Source: CAZCFB01 sp964511535 (GTDB lineage Bacteria; Myxococcota_A; Polyangia; GCA-2747355; CAZCFB01). Taken from it: a stretch of 37,586 nucleotides of DNA. A model generated the notes under the pieces. It saw only the letters and a list, made by a program, of their open reading frames with translations, searched no databases and was not told where the DNA came from. A program made the translations under genes and the position numbers. Of this stretch, positions 25,530-32,016 are shown piece after piece. Position 1 is the stretch's first letter. Each line of letters opens with the position of its first letter. The DNA is taken from the NCBI GenBank assembly GCA_964511535.1, contig CAZEFW010000086.1, positions 1 through 37,586 on the forward strand, in the 5' to 3' direction.

Positions 25530-26551
25530 CGACGGCGGGCTAGCGAAAGCAACATCACCAGCAGGATGAGCCCGGCCTCGCCCGGCCCTTGCCCGCCGGT
25601 GCGCTGCAGCGCGCAGCCGTCATCCCCGCCGGTGGGCGGCAACGCCGCCGCCAGATCCTTGCCCCGATCTGCCGGCCCACTGTCTGCCGGCCCGCTGTCC
25701 GCGGGCGCGTACACGGCGCAGTTGGACGGATCCACCTCCTTGAAGCTGTTGCCGCGCCGGTACTCGTCGTGCACCAGCGCCTGGGTGGTGGCGTGATCGT
25801 CGCGGTAGATGCCCCACTTGAACCACGGCCCGTCCCTGTCGTTGTAGCCCACCGGTCCGGCGTACTTGATCACCTGCTTTCCGTCGAGCCAGGCGTTGAC
25901 CAGCCCGTCCGACTTGTAGGACCAGCGCACCTGAAAGACCCAGTCGCGCCAGCGGCCCTTGGGCCACGCTCCCGGGTGCCGGTACAGCTCCTTTTGCGGG
26001 GCGTCGTTCTTCTTCTGCACCGCCTCCGCGCTCCAGCGCGCGGTGACGTACATCGCCCCCTTGCGGTAGCGCACCGCCAGCGGGGGCGACCGCCACACCT
26101 CGCCCTTGAACAGGTCTGGCGTGGCGTGCCATTGGGCGATGACGGCCCGGTTGTCCAGGTCGACCCAGTCTGACGGGATGAAGGTGGAGAAGCCGTACCA
26201 GGCCGTGCTGCCCATGGGCGCGCGGTAGTCGAGCAGCTCGTGCAGCTCGGCGCGGTAGTTCACCACGCCAGGCGGCGAGTCGCCCTGGCGGATCTCGAAC
26301 CGGGCAGCGTACTTGCCGCAGCGAACCGGGGCGGTGACAACCTCGCACGAGTAGTCGTGCGCCAGCTCCTGGGTCCAGCCCGACAGGTCGCCATCCTCGA
26401 AGCCCTTGACGGCGGCCTTGACCGGCGCGGCGACGGCGGCGGGTGAACCGAGGAGGCCCAGCAGGGCCAGGGCGGCGGCTGTCAGGAGGCGGAGCACTCC
26501 CCCGAGGGTACCAGCCGCGAGGACCCTTGCGCACCGCTGGTGCCCGGTCAT
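25463..26551 (-). CDS. Heparinase-I-like polysaccharide lyase with C-terminal membrane anchor
   Basis: This 362-residue protein has a signal peptide (Leu/Ala core ending AAVAA). Residues ~45-270 resemble the Polysacc_lyase (PF14099; PL7/PL13-like) jelly roll: a NYRAELHELL strand, TAWYGFSTFIPSDW, AVIAQWHATPD, then a WVFQVRWSYKSDG strand and WFKWGIYRDDH. These enzymes bind and cleave acidic glycans. A Pro-Ala-Asp linker follows, then a Cys, a short Leu/Val membrane segment and an Arg-rich end (LLSLARRRYRR), similar to MYXO-CTERM surface-sorting tails. So it is probably exported and anchored. The start at 26551 is chosen because further upstream frames run into the divergent ATP-grasp gene. Acidic glycan degradation or matrix remodelling is the likely task; the substrate is unknown. 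Confidence 0.78.
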   Translation of the reverse strand: MTGHQRCARVLAAGTLGGVLRLLTAAALALLGLLGSPAAVAAPVKAAVKGFEDGDLSGWTQELAHDYSCEVVTAPVRCGKYAARFEIRQGDSPPGVVNYRAELHELLDYRAPMGSTAWYGFSTFIPSDWVDLDNRAVIAQWHATPDLFKGEVWRSPPLAVRYRKGAMYVTARWSAEAVQKKNDAPQKELYRHPGAWPKGRWRDWVFQVRWSYKSDGLVNAWLDGKQVIKYAGPVGYNDRDGPWFKWGIYRDDHATTQALVHDEYRRGNSFKEVDPSNCAVYAPADSGPADSGPADRGKDLAAALPPTGGDDGCALQRTGGQGPGEAGLILLVMLLSLARRRYRRWGPTLQPGISRSKDQQQS

Positions 26552-26603
26552 GCTTTGGGATCCGCCAGCGCGGCGGAGATCGACACCGGAGCCCCGTCCG
26601 AAC

Positions 26604-27572
26604 ATGACCCCAAAGATCCACGTCATCCATGAAAACAGCGAGTGGACCGCCCCGCTGATGGCTGCCCTGCAGGCCCGCGGCGCGCCCGCGGCGGACTGGC
26701 ACCTGGAGGCCGGCACCTTCGACCTGTCAGCCGAGCCTCCGCCCGGCGTGTTCTACAACCGCATGAGCGCCTCGTCCCATACGCGCGGACACCGGCACTC
26801 GCCGGAGTATTGCGCCTGCGTGCTGGACTGGCTGGAGCTGCACGGCCGGCGCGTGCTCAACGGCCGGCGCGCCCTGGAGCTGGAGCTGAGCAAGATCGCC
26901 CAGTACCGCGCCCTGCGCCAGCATGAGGTCCTGACGCCCCGAACCATCGCCGCCCTGGGCCAGGCGCAGCTGCTCGAGGCGGCCGGGGCCTTCGAGGGGC
27001 CCTTCATCACCAAGCACAACCGCGCCGGCAAGGGCCTGGGTGTGCGCCTGTTTCAGCACCAGGCCGAGCTGGAGGCCGCCCTCGCGGGCGGAGAGCTGAC
27101 CCCCTCGGTGGACGGCGTGACCCTGCTGCAGCAGTACATCGCCGCGCCCGAGCCGTTCATCACCCGGGTGGAGTTCATCGGCCGGCGCTTCTACTACGCC
27201 GTGCGCGTGGATACATCCGAGGGGTTCGAGCTCTGCCCCGCCGACGCCTGCGAGCTCCCCGGCGGCGCCGGGGCGCAGCAGCCCTCGTTCGAGGCGTGCC
27301 CCATGGACAGCGCGCCCGAGACCGCGGACGCGACGCCCCGCTTCTCCATCATCCCGGGGTTCGATCACCCCCTGCTCCCGCGCTTCGCCGCGCTGATGCA
27401 GGCCCACGACGTGCACGTGGCCGCGTTCGAGCTCATCGTCGACGCGGCGGGGCAGCCCCATGTCTACGACATCAACACCAACACCAACTACAACCGCGAC
27501 GCCGAGCAGCGCGCCGGCATGTCAGCCATGGACCGCCTCGCGGACTACCTGATCTCCGAGCTGGGGCGCTAG
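26604..27572 (+). CDS. RimK-like ATP-grasp enzyme
   Basis: This 322-residue protein has the ATP-grasp pattern: an N-terminal alpha/beta domain, a ~110-240 ATP-binding part (PFITKHNRAGKGLGVRLF, then TLLQQYIAAPEPFITRVEF), and the metal site DINTNTNYN near 290-297. A central region with several Cys and acid residues sits between the strands. Such enzymes ligate a carboxylate to an amine or thiol using ATP; RimK-like members add amino acids to proteins or small molecules. The partner substrate cannot be read. It is divergent from the polysaccharide-lyase-like gene with 52 bp between starts and ends near a palindromic repeat. No signal peptide, so it is cytoplasmic. Confidence 0.8.
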   Translation: MTPKIHVIHENSEWTAPLMAALQARGAPAADWHLEAGTFDLSAEPPPGVFYNRMSASSHTRGHRHSPEYCACVLDWLELHGRRVLNGRRALELELSKIAQYRALRQHEVLTPRTIAALGQAQLLEAAGAFEGPFITKHNRAGKGLGVRLFQHQAELEAALAGGELTPSVDGVTLLQQYIAAPEPFITRVEFIGRRFYYAVRVDTSEGFELCPADACELPGGAGAQQPSFEACPMDSAPETADATPRFSIIPGFDHPLLPRFAALMQAHDVHVAAFELIVDAAGQPHVYDINTNTNYNRDAEQRAGMSAMDRLADYLISELGR

Positions 27573-27623
27573 CTCGGCCCCCGCCTGAGAGGCGAATCTT
27601 TCAGAACCGAAACAGCGTCGGAG

Positions 27624-27690
27624 GTAGAAGCGGCGTCCTCGCCGCTTTCGCTGCTGCGCCGCAATCCACGCGGGCAGAGGCCGCGTCTAC
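27624..27690. repeat. Palindromic interspersed element between convergent genes
   Basis: Ends are an imperfect inverted repeat GTAGAAGCGGC (27624-27634) / GCCGCGTCTAC (27680-27690), 10 of 11 matching. Inside are two hairpins: AAGCGGCG-TCCT-CGCCGCTT (27628-27647, perfect 8-bp stem followed by TTTC) and ACGCGG / CCGCGT (27668-27686). This layout is like dispersed non-coding repeats found in large GC-rich genomes. The first hairpin could end transcription of the ATP-grasp gene. No other copy was found in the window. Confidence 0.6.
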
Positions 27691-27704
27691 AGGTTAGTTT
27701 CGGG

Positions 27705-28844
27705 TCAGCCCCCCAGCAGCTCGCCCAGGCGCCAGATGATGTAGAGCATCTGCAGGTTGCAGCCGGAGCAGTAGTACTCCGGGTCGGCGGGTACGGCCAG
27801 CTTGCCGTCCATCCAGTGGTGCAGCACCCGCCCCTGGGACAGCAGCCTGGTGCGGATGAACTTGAGGATGTCCGCCACCTCCTGCTTCAGCCCCGCGGCC
27901 CCGGTCTGCTGGTACAGCAGCGACAGGCCGATCATGGTGAAGTTCTGCGACGACAGGGTGGTGTAGTCGTCGGTCTTGGCGCCCATGTACTTGGCGCTGT
28001 AGGGCGAGCGGTACCGCCCCTCCCCCGCCACCTTCAGCCCCTGGATCGCCTTGTGCAGATCGTTGGCCCGGTCGAGGTAGACCTTCTTCTTGGTCAGCTC
28101 GTAGGCCCGCACGTGGGAGATGAGCTGGGTGATGTTCGGGTACAGGTAGAGCCCGGAGATCTTCGACGAGAACTGGTAGTACCCCTTGTCCTTGATGAAC
28201 GCCTTGGTGCGCCCGGTGTCCAGGATCTTCAGCGCGTCCTGGATGCGCTGGGCCTTCCTGTCGCCGCCCACCAGCGCCGCGTACTCCAGGCTCACCAGCG
28301 CCAGGGTGGCGTTGGTGGTGGTGGGCCCGTAGGTGTCCACGCCGTAGCCGCCCACCGAGCTGGTGCCCTCGGGGTAGTAGTCCATGGTCTTGGCCAGCAG
28401 GTTGATCACGTCGATGGCCTTGTCGAGGGTCGCCTTGGTGTCCGTGTCGGCCGAGTGGTGGTAGCGCTCCATCAGCCCGAACAGCGACATCATCACGCCC
28501 TCGAGGTTCTTGACCAGCTTGCCCGCGTCGGCCAGGGAGTCGGCCAGCAGCTCCATGTTGTACTTGTGGTTGTCGTGGCCCACGGCCTCCTGCAGCGGGT
28601 TGCTCCCCGCTTTCGCGTAGCGGTAGAAGAAGGCCGGCCCGTAGAAGTTGGCGTCGCCGAAGTCGTCGGGCCAGTCGCCCTTCTTTGGCAGGTTCTTGGC
28701 AGCGGTCAGGTGGGTCAGCACCGTGCGGAACATCTCCGCCTCGTGGCCCGGCTCAGGGCCGCTGCTCAGGGTTTTTTCGTCCTCGTCGCCGCAGCCGCCC
28801 GCCACCAGGGCCGCCGCCAGTACCATCATCAGGGTTCTGCGCAT
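27705..28844 (-). CDS. Alpha-helical lipoprotein, possibly alpha/alpha-toroid
   Basis: This 379-residue protein has a lipoprotein signal (LAAALVAGGC, Cys18). The mature part is mostly helical with regularly spaced aromatic helices (YGPTTTNATLALVSLEYAAL, then a TQLISHVRAYELTKK helix and NFTMIGLSLLYQQTG), a pattern like alpha/alpha-toroid glycosidase or lyase folds. No catalytic set is recognised, so the function is open. The ATG at 28844 follows GAGGTG; an upstream in-frame ATG was rejected. It is the last gene of the sigma-54 operon, 43 bp after the TPR-PEGA-barrel gene, so it is probably expressed with the membrane proteins of that operon. Confidence 0.72.
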   Translation of the reverse strand: MRRTLMMVLAAALVAGGCGDEDEKTLSSGPEPGHEAEMFRTVLTHLTAAKNLPKKGDWPDDFGDANFYGPAFFYRYAKAGSNPLQEAVGHDNHKYNMELLADSLADAGKLVKNLEGVMMSLFGLMERYHHSADTDTKATLDKAIDVINLLAKTMDYYPEGTSSVGGYGVDTYGPTTTNATLALVSLEYAALVGGDRKAQRIQDALKILDTGRTKAFIKDKGYYQFSSKISGLYLYPNITQLISHVRAYELTKKKVYLDRANDLHKAIQGLKVAGEGRYRSPYSAKYMGAKTDDYTTLSSQNFTMIGLSLLYQQTGAAGLKQEVADILKFIRTRLLSQGRVLHHWMDGKLAVPADPEYYCSGCNLQMLYIIWRLGELLGG

Positions 28845-28887
28845 CCGTTCACCTCGATGCAGAAGCATAGCATCGCGGGCGGCGCCG

Positions 28888-30102
28888 TCAGAGGTGGAAG
28901 GTGACCAGGCCGGAGGTGGACAGGAAGTAGCCGTTGCCGTGCCCCTCCTTGGACGGGTCGTTGGCGTGCGGGGCGCCGCCGTGATACATGCCGCCCTGGG
29001 CGGTGATGCCGAGGGAGAGCCAGCGTGCGGCCCTGGCCTGGATCGTGGCGCCCACCGTCCAGAGGAAGCTGGCGTTCCCCTTGTCCAGCTCCATGTAATC
29101 GCCGGAGGTCTGGTCCTTGCCCTTGAAGGTGTTGACCAGGTAGAGCAGCCCGAGCCCGATCATCCCGTCCACCTGGATGGCGCCGAAGGTGAGGCGGTAG
29201 CCCCCCTTGGCCTGGGGCGCGAACCAGGTCTGGCTCGTGGCGTGGAACTCCTTTCCGTCCGCCACCAGCGAGATGTCTTGCAGGTTGGTGGAGAACACCT
29301 CGAACTGGGCCCCCACCAGGAACCGCTGGATCACCACCAGGCCGCGCAGTCCGCCGCCCACGGCGAACGGGTTGTCGAGGCTCAGGCCGAAGCCGAGCAT
29401 CGGGCTCAGGTCCACCTGCACGCCCGGATCTTGCTCCGCCGGCGCCCAGGCCCCCTTGCAAGGCGGGCATGTGGCCTCGGGGCATTTGGGGCACTCTTTC
29501 GGCTCCGCATCGGCGCACCGCGGCAGGGGAGCCAGCCTCACCCGCACCGGCTGGTCCTCGCCCACCTTCACCTGCAGGCGATAGGTGGCCAGCAGGTACC
29601 CCTCCTTCTTGAGCAACAGCAGGTGGTTTCCGGGCCGGAGCTTCAGCACCGCGGGGGTGCGCGGGTTGCTCTCGGCGTCGCTCCCCACCAGGACCACCTC
29701 GGCCCCTGCCGGCTCGCTGGTCACGAACACGTTGGTCGGGATGGCGCTCAGCCGCTTGATGTGCTGCTGGATCACCTCCCGCTGCCTCGGGTCGCTGGCG
29801 AGGGCCAGCACCTTTCGGTAGGTCTCCAGCGCCGCGGCCAGCTGGTTGAGCTTCTCGTGGGACAGGGCCGCGCTGTACAGCGCGTTGGGGTGCGGCGATG
29901 CCGCGTGGGCGGCCAGGAAGGCCTTGAGCGCCTCCCTGTACTCACCGCCGCTGTAGAGCTTCTCGCCGCGCCGGTATTCCCGCTCGGCCAGCGCCTTGGA
30001 CGGCTTGGCGATGGCGGGCCTGGCAGCCATCAGGAGGCCCGAGGAGCAGACCAGGAAGCTGAGAATGATTACGCTTCTGCAGAGAGAGGAGGGAGCCGCC
30101 AT
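28888..30102 (-). CDS. TPR-PEGA-barrel envelope protein
   Basis: This 404-residue protein has a signal peptide cleaved near the AIA-KP junction (~residue 33). Then come TPR-like helices (residues ~35-105: EREYRRGEKLYSGGEYREA, then NALYSAALSHEKLNQL), a PEGA domain (~120-195: FVTSEPAGAEVVLVG, GYLLATYRL), a short Cys cluster (CADAEPKECPKCPEATC), and a C-terminal barrel-like part with Gly-rich strands ending in Leu. PEGA domains are found in surface and kinase-linked proteins, and the kinase encoded at 33879 has a PEGA-like tail too. I chose ATG 30102; an earlier in-frame ATG is also possible. It follows the three small membrane protein genes and an internal promoter is possible. Confidence 0.75.
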   Translation of the reverse strand: MAAPSSLCRSVIILSFLVCSSGLLMAARPAIAKPSKALAEREYRRGEKLYSGGEYREALKAFLAAHAASPHPNALYSAALSHEKLNQLAAALETYRKVLALASDPRQREVIQQHIKRLSAIPTNVFVTSEPAGAEVVLVGSDAESNPRTPAVLKLRPGNHLLLLKKEGYLLATYRLQVKVGEDQPVRVRLAPLPRCADAEPKECPKCPEATCPPCKGAWAPAEQDPGVQVDLSPMLGFGLSLDNPFAVGGGLRGLVVIQRFLVGAQFEVFSTNLQDISLVADGKEFHATSQTWFAPQAKGGYRLTFGAIQVDGMIGLGLLYLVNTFKGKDQTSGDYMELDKGNASFLWTVGATIQARAARWLSLGITAQGGMYHGGAPHANDPSKEGHGNGYFLSTSGLVTFHL

Positions 30103-30134
30103 ATCCGGGCCTTTCGAGCTGGTCGGTGGCGGCG

Positions 30135-30143
30135 ATTGTACCA
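30135..30143 (-). promoter_or_regulatory. Possible internal extended -10 promoter
   Basis: On the minus strand TGG-TACAAT (30143-30135) matches an extended -10 element (TGnTAtAAT) 33 bases before the ATG of the TPR-PEGA gene. No -35 box is seen. It could give constitutive expression of the last two operon genes apart from the sigma-54 promoter. Confidence 0.35.
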
Positions 30144-30174
30144 CCCGGCGGCGGCCGGCGCCTGAAACTCGCCT

Positions 30175-30681
30175 TTACCAGCCCATGAGCTGCACGCCCA
30201 TGCCCACCGCGGCGCCCCCGCCGGCGTCCTGGGCCACCAGCGGCGCCACGGACAGGTTCATCCCGGCCACCTCGATGCCGGCGGGCGCCGGGGGGGCCGC
30301 CTCGACGCTCCTGCCCCGCATGTACAGGGCCACCGAGGAGAGCACGATGTTCAGCGTGGCCGCGGTGAGCTGCGCCGCGCCGAGGGCCAGGTTGAACTCG
30401 GCCCCTTCGTGGGTGGCCATGTTGGCGATGCCCAGGGCCATGTTCAGGCCTCCGAACACGTAGCCCGACACAAGCCAGCCGGTGGAGGGTCGCTCGTGGA
30501 CTCCCAGGGAGACGCCGGTGCCGATGCCGGTCACCGCCGAACCGGCCAGCACGATGCCCTGGCCGAGGCTGAGCATGAAGAATTGGATCGCCTCATCCCT
30601 GGTGTCACTGGTCGCCCTGGCCGTGGCGGGGAGGCTCAGCATGGCCACCAGCAGGATCACCCCGAAGCGCTTCTTGTTCAT
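30175..30681 (-). CDS. Small membrane protein paralogue C
   Basis: This 168-residue protein has a signal peptide (VILLVAMLSLPATARA), then three hydrophobic helices carrying GSAVTGIGTGVSLG, GYVFGGLNMALGIANM and LGAAQLTAATLNIVLSSVALYM, then a Pro/Ala-rich hinge and a C-terminal tail of beta-like pattern (EVAGMNLSVAPLV, then GMGVQLMGW). It is the third of three paralogues in tandem (30-57 bp apart). GGGAGATGAG precedes the ATG. The 3' third is almost identical in DNA to that of the middle paralogue. I do not recognise the family. The C-terminal aromatic residue is like that of outer membrane strands, but three helices argue for the inner membrane; both are inference. Confidence 0.8.
   Translation of the reverse strand: MNKKRFGVILLVAMLSLPATARATSDTRDEAIQFFMLSLGQGIVLAGSAVTGIGTGVSLGVHERPSTGWLVSGYVFGGLNMALGIANMATHEGAEFNLALGAAQLTAATLNIVLSSVALYMRGRSVEAAPPAPAGIEVAGMNLSVAPLVAQDAGGGAAVGMGVQLMGW
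30188..30360 (-). repeat. Near-identical 3' segment shared by paralogues C and B (copy 1)
   Basis: This 173-bp stretch matches 30751-30923 with only two mismatches by eye (both C/T), while the 5' parts of the two genes differ clearly. It encodes the last hydrophobic helix end, the Ala/Pro hinge and the beta-like tail. The sharp edges suggest gene conversion or a recent partial copy rather than simple purifying selection, since silent positions are also identical. Confidence 0.85.
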
Positions 30682-30737
30682 GTCTCATCTCCCTGTGGAA
30701 TCACGTGATGATTGAGGTGGGCGCGGCCAGTCCGCCG

Positions 30738-31241
30738 CTACCAGCCCGCCAGCTGCACGCCCATGCCCACCGCGGCGCCCCCGCCGGCGTCCTGGGCCAC
30801 CAGCGGCGCCACGGACAGGTTCATCCCGGCCACCTCGATGCCGGCGGGCGCCGGGGGGGCTGCCTCGACGCTCTTGCCCCGCATGTACAGGGCCACCGAG
30901 GAGAGCACGATGTTCAGCGTGGCTGCGCCCAGCTGGGTCGCGCCAAACGCCTGGCCGAATTCGAAGTCGTGGTACAGGGCCAGGTTCGTCACACCAGCTG
31001 CGAGGTTGAGGCCGCCGAACACATAGCTCGAGACGATCCACCCCTTGGAGGGCTTCTCCGACTTGCCCATGGAGACCCCGGTGCCGATTCCGGTCACCGC
31101 AGAGCCGACCAGCACGAGCCCCTGTGTCAGCGGGATCATGATGACCATCATCATCGCATCATCAGGAGAGTCGGCCTCGGCAACCCTGGGGGTGATGAGG
31201 AGCGCTGCGGTCAGGGCGACGATTATCAGATTCTTCATCAT
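30738..31241 (-). CDS. Small membrane protein paralogue B
   Basis: This 167-residue protein is the middle of three paralogues: signal peptide (LIIVALTAALLITP...AEA), helices with GSAVTGIGTGVSMG, SSYVFGGLNLAAGVTNLAL and LGAATLNIVLSSVALYM, and the tail GIEVAGMNLSVAPLVA...GVQLAGW. Ser/Lys-rich SEKPSKG replaces the VHERPS segment of the other two. The ATG at 31241 lies 7 bases after AGGAG; a second ATG directly follows. Its last ~170 bp match the following paralogue with about two differences. Membrane topology: probably exported N-terminus cleaved, tail in the periplasm. Confidence 0.8.
   Translation of the reverse strand: MMKNLIIVALTAALLITPRVAEADSPDDAMMMVIMIPLTQGLVLVGSAVTGIGTGVSMGKSEKPSKGWIVSSYVFGGLNLAAGVTNLALYHDFEFGQAFGATQLGAATLNIVLSSVALYMRGKSVEAAPPAPAGIEVAGMNLSVAPLVAQDAGGGAAVGMGVQLAGW
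30751..30923 (-). repeat. Near-identical 3' segment shared by paralogues C and B (copy 2)
   Basis: This is the counterpart of 30188-30360 at a constant offset of 563 bp, inside the middle paralogue. The equivalent part of the first paralogue (31271 onward) is related but clearly diverged, so only two of three copies were homogenised. Confidence 0.85.
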
Positions 31242-31270
31242 TTTCTTTCTCCTGTTCAGATGTGGACGGC

Positions 31271-31768
31271 CTACCAGCCAGTGAGTTGCAGCCCCATGCC
31301 GACCGCAGGGCCGCCAGCAACGGACGGCGCCACCAGCGGCGACACGGACAGGTTCATCCCGGCCACCTCCACCCCGGCGGGCGGCGGCAGCTCGGCAGCG
31401 CGGCCGCGCCGGGCCAGGGCGACGGAAGAGAGGATGATGTTCAGGCTGGCGGCTGTGAGCTGCGCCGCGCCCATGGCCATGCTCCACTCGAACTCCTCGT
31501 GCATGGCGAGGTTGGCGATGCCCCCGGCGAGGTTGAGGCCGCCGAGCACATAGCTGGAGATGAGCCAGCCCCTGGACGGGCGCTCGTGGACCCCGATGGA
31601 CACGCCGGTGCCGATGCCGGTGACCACCGAGCCTGCCATGGCCGCTGCCTGGCCCAGCTGGAGCGCGAAGAACCAGGCGGGCGGCTCGGCAGGAGACTCG
31701 GCCCTGGACTCGGTGGGGATGAAGAGGAGCGCTGCGACCATGACCGCCACGAAGATTTTCTTTGTCAT
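31271..31768 (-). CDS. Small membrane protein paralogue A, first gene of sigma-54 operon
   Basis: This 165-residue protein is the most diverged of the three: signal peptide (FVAVMVAALLFIPTESRA), helices with GSVVTGIGTGVSIG, SSYVLGGLNLAGGIANLAM and AAQLTAASLNIILSSVALA, a Pro-rich hinge, and tail VEVAGMNLSVSPLVA...GLQLTGW. AGGAGGTGG, an excellent ribosome site, precedes the ATG. It directly follows a sigma-54 promoter (31800-31815). So the whole five-gene operon (31768 to 27705) should be under the control of the FHA activator encoded just upstream in the opposite direction. The conserved V(T)GIGTGVS motif and the aromatic end recur in all three paralogues. Confidence 0.8.
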   Translation of the reverse strand: MTKKIFVAVMVAALLFIPTESRAESPAEPPAWFFALQLGQAAAMAGSVVTGIGTGVSIGVHERPSRGWLISSYVLGGLNLAGGIANLAMHEEFEWSMAMGAAQLTAASLNIILSSVALARRGRAAELPPPAGVEVAGMNLSVSPLVAPSVAGGPAVGMGLQLTGW

Positions 31769-31799
31769 TTGCCACCTCCTGGTTGATGCCTCCTCAATT

Positions 31800-31815
31800 T
31801 GCAGGGCCTGTGCCA
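31800..31815 (-). promoter_or_regulatory. Sigma-54 (-24/-12) promoter
   Basis: On the minus strand the sequence TGGCACAGGCCCTGCA matches the sigma-54 consensus TGGCAC-N5-TTGCA, with the exact GG-N10-GC spacing (one mismatch in the -12 TT). A transcript would start near 31790, about 22 bases before the ATG at 31768 and its ribosome site. Activation would need an enhancer-binding protein, and one is encoded next door. Confidence 0.78.
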
Positions 31816-31838
31816 GCCAGAGCGCGGGCCGTATGTCG

Positions 31839-31866
31839 TTGAAATAAAACACTATATTCAGATATG
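31839..31866 (+). promoter_or_regulatory. Possible promoter of the FHA activator gene
   Basis: An AT-rich patch has TTGAAA (31839-31844) and GATATG (31861-31866) with a 16-bp spacer, ahead of the plus-strand activator gene. The -10 box is weak, so this is only a candidate. It lies between the sigma-54 promoter and the palindromes, allowing autoregulation. Confidence 0.3.
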
Positions 31867-31887
31867 CCGTATTCGACCGGGCTGCCC

Positions 31888-31953
31888 TGGCAAGTTCTTG
31901 CGCGGAGTTTGGCAAGTTCTTGCCAGGATCAAGGCGCCAGGCAATTTATTGCC
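31888..31953. promoter_or_regulatory. Three palindromic activator sites (enhancer-type)
   Basis: Three related inverted repeats: TGGCAAGTTCTTGCG (31888-31902), TGGCAAGTTCTTGCCA (31910-31925, perfect) and GGCAATTTATTGCC (31940-31953, perfect). Their shared core is GGCAA-N4-TTGCC, with centres 22 and 29 bp apart. They lie about 105-155 bp upstream of the predicted sigma-54 start site, the normal place for enhancer sites of sigma-54 activators. They also precede the activator gene, so it could control itself. Confidence 0.7.
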
Positions 31954-32016
31954 AGAGCCATGGCCAACCCCCCATACTCGGATCCGGGCGCCCGCCTGGC
32001 GCCCGGGAGAACGCCC

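Noticed and set aside
28648..30165. 505-codon open frame on the plus strand
   Set aside because: It is antisense to the TPR-PEGA gene with its signal peptide and domains; the frame itself has no recognisable feature.
31888..31925. TGGCAAG...CTTGC repeats as sigma-54 promoters
   Set aside because: GG and GC are 9 bases apart rather than 10, and the sites are perfect or near-perfect palindromes, which fits activator binding better. The real -24/-12 box is at 31800-31815.
31864..32016. Longer N-terminus of the FHA activator from the first in-frame ATG
   Set aside because: It would place three regulatory palindromes in the coding region and adds a low-complexity stretch without domain; ATG 32017 has a good ribosome site. 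ATG 31960 remains possible.
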